From positions 1 to 55,020 of the forward strand of contig SVKK01000012.1 in the NCBI GenBank assembly GCA_015068425.1: a stretch of 55,020 nt of DNA. Direction: 5' to 3'. Each line of letters starts with the position of its first letter. Positions within the stretch are counted from its first letter, which is position 1. Of this stretch, positions 49,742 to 55,020 are shown in pieces. The notes beneath the pieces are model-generated. The model was not told the DNA's origin. It saw only the letters and a list, made by a program, of their open reading frames with translations, and searched no databases. Source of the stretch: Oscillospiraceae bacterium. Lineage in GTDB: Bacteria; Bacillota; Clostridia; Oscillospirales; Oscillospiraceae. The position numbers and the translations under genes were made by a program.

Positions 49742-50977
49742 GTGGAAAAACTTAAGAAATTTGAGTACTCGATGGACTCCTGCAACCACTGCGGACAGTG
49801 CAAGTGGATACTGCCTCCCAAAATGAGCGGCTGGGATTTTGCTGAAATATGTCCCATCCACCGCTACCATCGCTTTGATGCCTATTCCGGACAGGGACTT
49901 CTCAATATCTCCAAGGAAGTTATCACCGGAAAGCTTAAGATAGGCGAAGGGCTTGAAAATGTCCTTTATTCCTGCACAATGTGCGGAGCCTGCGATGTGA
50001 ACTGCAAAAATGTCCGCGATATAGAGGTGCTGGAAACCATACAGAGCCTTCGTGAAAAGTGCGCCAAAGAGGGCAGCGCACCCGAAAGCCTTAAGTCTCT
50101 TTGCGCCAATGTTGAAGAAAAGGGCAATATATACGGTTTTGATGCTGAAGAGCGATTTGTTTTTCTTCCCGAGAATTTCAGCGATGATGAAACAAGCGAA
50201 AATCTCCTCTTCTTGGGCTGCAGCGTTTATACCCACCCCGAAATTGCCCTTGCCGCAATAAAGCTTCTCAAAGCTGGAGGAGTCAGCTTCCGCATTTTCA
50301 AAGACGAAAGCTGCTGCGGTGCCGCTGTGTGGCGCGGCGGATATGCGGACAAGGCAGAAAAGATAATAAAAGCAAATGTTGAAAAGCTTCGCGAAAGAGG
50401 TATAAAGCGCATTATTACTCCCTGCGCTGAGTGCTTTGGAGCTTTCCGCGCGATATATCCCCGCTTTGTTGATATGGATGTGGAAGTTTTCCACATAAGT
50501 CAGATCCTTGCCTCCCTCGTGGAAGAGGGCAAGCTTCGCTTTGCTCCTATGGAAAAACCTATGAAAGTCACATACCACGACCCCTGTATGCTGGGCAGAC
50601 TTTCCGAGCCCTGGCAGCCATGGGAAGGAGAGATAAAGCCTTTTGGTCGCCATGAGCCCGAGAAAAAGTGGAGACGGGGCTTTGACGGCGTCTACCATGA
50701 GCCGAGAGCCGTGCTTAAGGCTGTTCCCGGCGTTGAGCTTTGCGAAATGCCGAGAAACTATGAAAATGCACTCTGCTGCGGCTATGCCTCCCGGAAAACA
50801 GACCCGGAAATGAGCGCCGATACTGCCGCTGAGCGCATGCGTGAAGCTGCATCCGTGGGAGCGGAAGAGCTTGTAAGCTGCTGTCCCTTCTGTATTGATG
50901 CGCTGGGCGAAACGGGAAAAACAGTGGAGCTTTGTGTCCTTCTGGCCGGACAGCTGGAGGAAGGAGGGGCAAAATGA
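49742..50977 (+). CDS. CCG-domain Fe-S oxidoreductase (GlcF/HdrD-like)
   Basis: A 411-residue protein starting at GTG behind GGGAGGGG. The N-terminus holds two ferredoxin motifs (CNHCGQC with a distant CP, and CTMCGACDVNC). Two complete CCG motifs follow: GCSVYTH, then SCCGAAVW with TPCAEC; and HDPCMLG, then LCCGYAS with CCPFC. Such proteins accept electrons from GlcD-like flavoproteins and pass them to quinone, electron-transfer flavoprotein or disulfide partners. It lies between two GlcD-type genes and overlaps the second by four bases (ATGA). Confidence 0.92.
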   Translation: MEKLKKFEYSMDSCNHCGQCKWILPPKMSGWDFAEICPIHRYHRFDAYSGQGLLNISKEVITGKLKIGEGLENVLYSCTMCGACDVNCKNVRDIEVLETIQSLREKCAKEGSAPESLKSLCANVEEKGNIYGFDAEERFVFLPENFSDDETSENLLFLGCSVYTHPEIALAAIKLLKAGGVSFRIFKDESCCGAAVWRGGYADKAEKIIKANVEKLRERGIKRIITPCAECFGAFRAIYPRFVDMDVEVFHISQILASLVEEGKLRFAPMEKPMKVTYHDPCMLGRLSEPWQPWEGEIKPFGRHEPEKKWRRGFDGVYHEPRAVLKAVPGVELCEMPRNYENALCCGYASRKTDPEMSADTAAERMREAASVGAEELVSCCPFCIDALGETGKTVELCVLLAGQLEEGGAK

Positions 50978-52494
50978 GTCTTGCAAGAGAAGTTTATCAA
51001 GCCCTCGAAGCGGTTGTAGGCAAAAGATGGATTAGCGAGGATGAATTTGTCCTTGCTGGCAACCGGGTGAAGACTCCCGAAGTTCCCTTCACGTATCATA
51101 GCGCCGATGCCATTGTTTTACCTGAAACCACGGAGCAGATTCAGGAGATTGTCCGCATATGCAATAAGCACGGAGTCTGCTTTGTTCCTCTGGTATCTGG
51201 AGTCAGCGCCGAGGCTTTTGCAAACCGCCCCGGAACTGTTCTCATCCAGCTTAGCCGTATGAACAAAATAGTGGAGATAAACGAAACTGACCGTTATGCC
51301 GTCATAGAGCCGGGCGTGCGTCACGTGCAGCTTTATCCCGAGCTTCGCCGCCGTGGATTCAGTTATACCGCGGCAGCTGTAGGCCCCGGAGGAAGCGTTC
51401 TTGCCAACTTCACATCATCCTCCGGTGACCATCATAACCAGCATAATGCCTCACGTTCCAACCGCTATCTTTTGGGCGCGGAGTTTGTAACACCGGAGGG
51501 AGAAATTGTCCGCACAGGTTCTCTTGCGTCGGGAGCGGGTTGGTTTTGCCCCGATGGTCCCGGTCCCGGTCTGAGAGCGCTTATGAAGGGCTATTTCGGC
51601 AACCACGGACAATTTGGAATTATAACCCGAATAGCCATAGCGCTGCTTCCCTGCAACGGTCCTGCGGAAATTGAACAGGAGGGAATAAGCCCCTATCATA
51701 AGGTGAGAATGCCCGACCCCTGCTCCAAAGTTTTTGTGTTCAACTATGAGCATATTTACAATGTACGAGATGCGATGCTGAAGATTGGTGAGGCGGAAAT
51801 TGCTGCCACTGTACTGAAATATTTCTATCTTCCCGCCACCTTGATGATGACGAATTCTGCCGATGAATTCTGGGAAAAATGGGAGGGTGGCTATAAGGAG
51901 GCACTGAGTATGCCCCTGGTCGTCCACCTTGCCCCTCGAAGCGAAGCGGAGATGGAATATGAGGAAAAGATCCTTCTTGAAATCGTAGAGGAAACCGGCG
52001 GAAAGCGCATCCCCAGAGAGATTGAGCAGTGGTGGGATGAGCACATGGATTTCTTTATGATCGTGGGCAGACTTCAGAGTGTGCTCCGTCTTGGGGGAGG
52101 ATGGATGCCAAATAAGCTTGCATCCGACTCCGTTTCCCATATTTGTGAGGTTGGAGCCAGCGTAAATGCGCTGCTCAGTGAGTTCACTGAGAGCGGCAAG
52201 CTTTTTGATGCTCCGGAGAATTATCAGATAATTCCTATGGAATACGGACACTTTGCCCATATAGAAGTCCTCATTATGTGGGATAGAACAAACCCCGCCG
52301 CAGGCAGGGGAGTTGGGGAATACCGCGCGAGATCCCGCAATAACGACATTGAAAAGAGCTTCCATGCCGAGACCCCCGGAAGCCTCAACGTAAGCACCGA
52401 GCAGATAGGTCCTCTTTACTGTGATGCAAATGTCTGGCTGCGCAAAATCAAGGAAAGCCTTGATCCCAATAACATTGCAAATCCTCTTATCTAA
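50974..52494 (+). CDS. GlcD/VAO-superfamily FAD-binding oxidoreductase
   Basis: A 506-residue flavoprotein of the same superfamily as the gene two places upstream but of clearly different sequence. YAVIEPGVRHVQLYPELRRRGFSYTAAAVGPGGSVLANFTSSSGDHHNQHNASRSN and GYFGNHGQFGIITRIAIALLPC are the FAD-site motifs, and SLDPNNIANPLI closes it. It has a GlcD-like fold, with some likeness to vanillyl-alcohol oxidase/4-cresol dehydrogenase enzymes, which act on phenols, so aromatic substrates are possible but unproven. GGAGG precedes the overlapped ATG. A terminator follows. Confidence 0.87.
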   Translation: MSLAREVYQALEAVVGKRWISEDEFVLAGNRVKTPEVPFTYHSADAIVLPETTEQIQEIVRICNKHGVCFVPLVSGVSAEAFANRPGTVLIQLSRMNKIVEINETDRYAVIEPGVRHVQLYPELRRRGFSYTAAAVGPGGSVLANFTSSSGDHHNQHNASRSNRYLLGAEFVTPEGEIVRTGSLASGAGWFCPDGPGPGLRALMKGYFGNHGQFGIITRIAIALLPCNGPAEIEQEGISPYHKVRMPDPCSKVFVFNYEHIYNVRDAMLKIGEAEIAATVLKYFYLPATLMMTNSADEFWEKWEGGYKEALSMPLVVHLAPRSEAEMEYEEKILLEIVEETGGKRIPREIEQWWDEHMDFFMIVGRLQSVLRLGGGWMPNKLASDSVSHICEVGASVNALLSEFTESGKLFDAPENYQIIPMEYGHFAHIEVLIMWDRTNPAAGRGVGEYRARSRNNDIEKSFHAETPGSLNVSTEQIGPLYCDANVWLRKIKESLDPNNIANPLI

Positions 52495-52500
52495 AAATCG

Positions 52501-52541
52501 AAAAAAGCACAGAAAATTTACGCCGTTTTCTGTGCTTTTTT
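52501..52541 (+). terminator. Intrinsic terminator of the oxidase operon
   Basis: AAAAAAGCACAGAAAA and TTTTCTGTGCTTTTTT pair in a 16-base stem with a 9-base loop. Confidence 0.88.
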
Positions 52542-52588
52542 GATGCATTTTCCTGTTAATATGGTAGAAATTGGAGATGGCAATTTGG

Positions 52589-52617
52589 TTGACAGAGAGC
52601 TTTCCCAATGGGATAAT
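52589..52617 (+). promoter_or_regulatory. Promoter of the GHL10 lipoprotein gene
   Basis: A perfect TTGACA and GATAAT are separated by 17 bases, ahead of the start codon at 52650. Confidence 0.65.
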
Positions 52618-52649
52618 AATGCCACAGTTTGTATCAGGGAGGGATAAAA

Positions 52650-54167
52650 GTGAAGAGAACACTTTTAGTTGCGCTGCTGCTTATTTGCGCATCGGTTTTG
52701 TGTGCCTGCGGTGATGCTTTGCCTGCCGAATCTCCTGCGCCGGAGGTCGTTTCCACCCCTGCGCCAACGGTGCTTGTTCCGCTGCCGCAAAGCAGCCCCG
52801 AAGCCTTGCCTGAAGAGACACCCAAAGAGCCGGAAGCACCGGAAATAAGTCCTGCTCCAACGGCTGAGCCAAGCGAAACTCAAACCCCGACTCCCACTCT
52901 CACCCCCGCACCATCACCCACACTCGCACCCACCCCCGTACCAACCCCCGTACCAACACCCGCACCAACACCCAGGCCTGCGGCTACCCCAAATCCAAAC
53001 GCAGATACCCATTCTCTTCAGTATGAGGATATGAAGGCTATGTGGCTTTCCCAGTATGATCTGGCGGATATATATGCTGCAGGAGGTGCACAGCGCTCCC
53101 GGGAGGATTTTACCGCCCGTATGGCGCAGGTTCTGGACAATGTGAAGGCGGAGGGGTTCAATACCGTGATACTGCAGCTGCGTCCCTTTGCCGACAGTAT
53201 GTATCCCTCGGAATATTACCCAATGTCCTCCTTCGTTACGGGCAGGATAGGCGCTGCGGCAAACTATGACCCGGTGGCTATAGCCGTTGAGCTTGCTCAT
53301 GAGAGGGAGCTTTCCATTCATGCATGGATAAACCCCCTCCGGGGTATGTATGAAAAGGAAATGGATAACGTCAGTGCCCGGTATCCTATGCGTCAATGGT
53401 ATGATAATGCCGAGCTTCGGGGCAAATACATAGTCGCCGTGGGAGGAAGATGGTACCTAAACCCAGCCTATGAGGAGGTCCGGGAGCTTATCCGAGCAGG
53501 CGCTGAGGAGGCTCTCAATCTCTATGATTTTGATGGCCTGCATATGGATGACTATTTCTATCCTCACACAGACGCATCCTTTGATGCCGATGCCTATGCC
53601 GGGTATAAAAACTCCGGCGGTATAATGAGCCTTGCCGATTTCAGAAGGAATAACGTGAATATACTGGTGGAGGAGCTTTATTCCACGACCCATCGCAGCG
53701 GGGGAGAGCGCCTTTTCGGCATAAGCCCGGGAGGCAATTCCAACACAGCCTATAACAGCCAGTATGCTGATATTTATTCATGGTGCTCAAAGCCGGGATA
53801 TGTTGACTATATCTGCCCTCAAGTTTACTGGGGACTTGAACACGCGACCCATGATTTCCTGAAAGTTACCCGCGAGTTCCAGAATATGATAAAAACAGAC
53901 AGCGTTGATCTGATAATAGGCATGACCTTCGGCAAGGCCTATTCCAAGGAGGACCAGTGGGCGGGAAGCGGCAAGGATGAATGGAAGCAAAATGACGATA
54001 TTCTCCTTCGTTGTCTGCAAAGCACTGCCCAGCTTGACTCCTGCCGCGGAGTTGCCGTTTTCTGCTATCAGTATTTCTATGAACCCCTGAGCGGTGAAGC
54101 TGTTGAAGAAACTGCTGCGGAGCGGGAAAACTTTATGACGTTGTTCCCTAATATCAGCTGGAAATAA
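52650..54167 (+). CDS. GHL10-type glycoside hydrolase-like lipoprotein with proline-rich stalk
   Basis: A 505-residue surface protein. A lipoprotein signal ends in L-C-A-C with Cys20 as the anchor. Residues 25 to about 118 form a Pro/Thr/Ala-rich stalk with degenerate TPxPTP repeats. The catalytic-like domain from about 130 shows MKAMWLSQYDL, GFNTVILQLRPFADSMYPSEYYP, LSIHAWINPLRGM, DGLHMDDYFYP and VDYICPQVYWGLEHATHDF, matching the GHL10/YngK (DUF187) family of TIM-barrel hydrolases, possibly acting on wall glycans. The start is GTG 52650, behind GGAGGG. It is monocistronic with a terminator behind. Confidence 0.9.
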   Translation: MKRTLLVALLLICASVLCACGDALPAESPAPEVVSTPAPTVLVPLPQSSPEALPEETPKEPEAPEISPAPTAEPSETQTPTPTLTPAPSPTLAPTPVPTPVPTPAPTPRPAATPNPNADTHSLQYEDMKAMWLSQYDLADIYAAGGAQRSREDFTARMAQVLDNVKAEGFNTVILQLRPFADSMYPSEYYPMSSFVTGRIGAAANYDPVAIAVELAHERELSIHAWINPLRGMYEKEMDNVSARYPMRQWYDNAELRGKYIVAVGGRWYLNPAYEEVRELIRAGAEEALNLYDFDGLHMDDYFYPHTDASFDADAYAGYKNSGGIMSLADFRRNNVNILVEELYSTTHRSGGERLFGISPGGNSNTAYNSQYADIYSWCSKPGYVDYICPQVYWGLEHATHDFLKVTREFQNMIKTDSVDLIIGMTFGKAYSKEDQWAGSGKDEWKQNDDILLRCLQSTAQLDSCRGVAVFCYQYFYEPLSGEAVEETAAERENFMTLFPNISWK

Positions 54168-54182
54168 GCATAAATAATCTGC

Positions 54183-54218
54183 AAAACCCGCGTTCCTAAA
54201 AAAGGAATGCGGGTTTTT
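54183..54218 (+). terminator. Intrinsic terminator
   Basis: AAAACCCGCgTTCC and GGAAtGCGGGTTTTT pair in a stem with one internal mismatch, with a T5 end. Confidence 0.82.
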
Positions 54219-54233
54219 ACTATTTAATTCTAA

Positions 54234-54803
54234 TATTTAATTCTCGGTCTGTGGGAATATGACGCGGAAGATTATGCAAATGCCGGGGAAGATTTTCTAA
54301 TGGCAGCCCGCCTTTCCGATGAGGGGAATTCCGGATATTATGAGCAGGCAATTTTGTGCGGATACCTTTCGGAAAACGCTCCTTTTGCGGCAGAAACTAT
54401 CCGGGAAGCCAAAGAAAAGGGTATGATGACCGCCAATTCATATCTTATCGAGGGAATTCTCCTGTTTTCGGAGGAACGCTACGAGGAAGGCGATGAGGCC
54501 TTATCCGCATCTCTTGAAACAGGCACAACCGTGGTGGGCGCTTACTACTATCGGGGTCTTTGCCGTTTGGCGTCAGGAAAATATGCAGATGCCATTCCGG
54601 ACTTTACGGAGGCCGTAAACTGGGAGGAGAACGACCTTGCCTGCATTTTTAACCGCGGCGTTTGTTACTATGCATTGGAAGATTATGAAAGCGCCTACTA
54701 TGACCTTGAATATGTTGCCCTAAACGACAGCGAAGGGGCATTGGCGGCTTCGGCACTGGAGCTTCTGGATACGCTGGAAGTTGTGGAAGTACCCGAGCAA
54801 TAA
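54234..54803 (+). pseudogene. 5'-truncated TPR protein gene (remnant)
   Basis: The frame is open from just after a TAA at 54231 to the stop at 54801-54803 (189 codons). The first ATG is only at 54300, and its upstream sequence is a weak ribosome site. The codons before that ATG still read like the middle of a TPR protein (YDAEDYANAGEDFLMAARL). Repeats follow: TANSYLIEGILLFSEERYEEGDEALS, GAYYYRGLCRLASGKYADAIPDFTEAV and ACIFNRGVCYYALEDYESAYYDLEYV. No promoter or signal sequence precedes it, and a terminator of the previous gene cuts it off. It most likely lost its 5' end, though translation from 54300 cannot be excluded. Confidence 0.65.
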
Positions 54804-54807
54804 CCTG

Positions 54808-54961
54808 GTATGGCTGCGTTTTGAGTCAGGACCACCCGTATAACGGGTGGCCTGCTCTGGCCCATATAGTGGGCTGATACCTGCTGAGCCTTAAGGCTCC
54901 CGAACCGTATTTCTATCGCATACCCGCCCCACTTCCAGCTTTTCTTGGCGGTGGGGCTTTT
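54808..54961. other. Multi-hairpin element of unknown nature (structured RNA or IS200-like palindromic end)
   Basis: About 150 bases without coding potential but with four clear palindromes: CCACCCGT-ata-ACGGGTGG (54832-54850), GCCCA-N5-TGGGC (54860-54874), GAGCC-ttaa-GGCTC (54886-54899) and GCCCCAC-N18-GTGGGGC plus a T run (54926-54961). It is followed directly by the MITE-like repeat. It could be a structured RNA ending in its own terminator, or the subterminal palindromes of an IS200/IS605-type element whose body is elsewhere. No transposase is present. Confidence 0.5.
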
Positions 54962-54963
54962 AT

Positions 54964-55020
54964 TGGCCCCCTCTGACGAGGGGGCTGTCGAGCGCTTGCG
55001 CGAGACTGGGGGAGAGAAAT
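54964..55020. repeat. Second, window-truncated copy of the MITE-like repeat
   Basis: GCCCCCTC-tgac-GAGGGGGC is followed by a GTC...GAC hairpin (GTCGAGCGC / GCGCGAGAC) and then CTGGGGGAGAGAAA. This is the same order of features (GC-rich hairpin, small GTC hairpin, then TGAGGGG...GAGA-like run) as the element at 9613-9726. The hairpin arms differ in bases but keep pairing. It is cut by the end of the window. Confidence 0.65.

Noticed and set aside
54808-54961. tRNA or T-box
   Set aside because: No cloverleaf with a T-loop GTTCGA and acceptor, and no T-box core sequence; the palindromes do not fold as a tRNA.

Overview
The window looks like chromosomal DNA from an anaerobic, low-to-mid G+C Firmicute of class Clostridia, most likely an Oscillospiraceae/Ruminococcaceae-type gut bacterium. 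This is inferred from the Gram-positive regulatory repertoire (a T-box riboswitch, strong AAGGAGG-type ribosome sites, sigma-A promoters with 16-18 bp spacers), RNase J, a YolD/UvrX-type Y-family polymerase pair, LCAC-type lipoprotein signals, many anaerobic flavo/Fe-S enzymes, and short multi-hairpin intergenic repeats of a kind I associate with that family. No sequence here fixes a genus.

Layout. 0.1-2.1 kb: an old-yellow-enzyme/enoate reductase flavoprotein on the minus strand. 2.2-3.5 kb: a small exporter and truA. 3.6-8.4 kb: a MacB-type ABC exporter operon with two different adaptor proteins, followed by two tandem flavin-reductase-fold proteins (to 9.5 kb). 9.6-11.8 kb: a MITE-like repeat and a Y-family DNA polymerase/YolD operon with a palindrome over its promoter. 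11.9-15.6 kb: an RNA methyltransferase, an Na+-coupled amino-acid transporter (NSS family) and a DUF1015 protein. 15.6-18.5 kb: a tyrosine T-box controlling an MBL-hydrolase/C_GCAxxG_C_C fusion gene plus tyrS. 18.5-20.8 kb: a TPR / DUF4037 nucleotidyltransferase-like / DUF4125 operon. 20.9-27.6 kb: YbaK deacylase, MATE pump, rpe, recR, a structured leader, RNase J, an M19 dipeptidase and an ArsC/Spx-like protein. 27.6-36.0 kb: one long minus-strand unit running from VOC, thioesterase and DUF3784 genes through a PatB-like lyase into UDP-GlcNAc 2-epimerase, a flippase and three glycosyltransferases.

36.0-43.1 kb holds the most striking locus. It is a minus-strand operon encoding two unrecognised small proteins, a large molybdopterin enzyme and an Fe-S subunit that together resemble pyrogallol-phloroglucinol transhydroxylase (AthL/AthB), a thiolase, and a beta-keto acid cleavage enzyme (BKACE/Kce/TAL family). 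Intercistronic hairpins separate three of its gene pairs, and strongly biased codon use leaves a 1,861-codon open frame on the opposite strand. My hypothesis is an anaerobic polyphenol (trihydroxybenzene) catabolic operon: the Mo enzyme rearranges or dehydroxylates the ring, and the BKACE and thiolase finish the C6 beta-keto-acid end products to acetoacetate and acetyl-CoA. The ring reductase and ring hydrolase such a route needs are not in the window.

43.2-55.0 kb: a YczE/YitT-like membrane protein, the tldD/tldE peptidase pair, an FAD oxidoreductase, a three-gene GlcD/CCG-FeS/GlcD-type oxidase complex, a GHL10 glycosidase-like lipoprotein on a Pro-rich stalk, a 5'-truncated TPR gene, a multi-hairpin element of unknown nature and the beginning of a second copy of the MITE-like repeat. 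I saw no tRNA or rRNA genes, CRISPR arrays, transposase genes or prophage structural genes.
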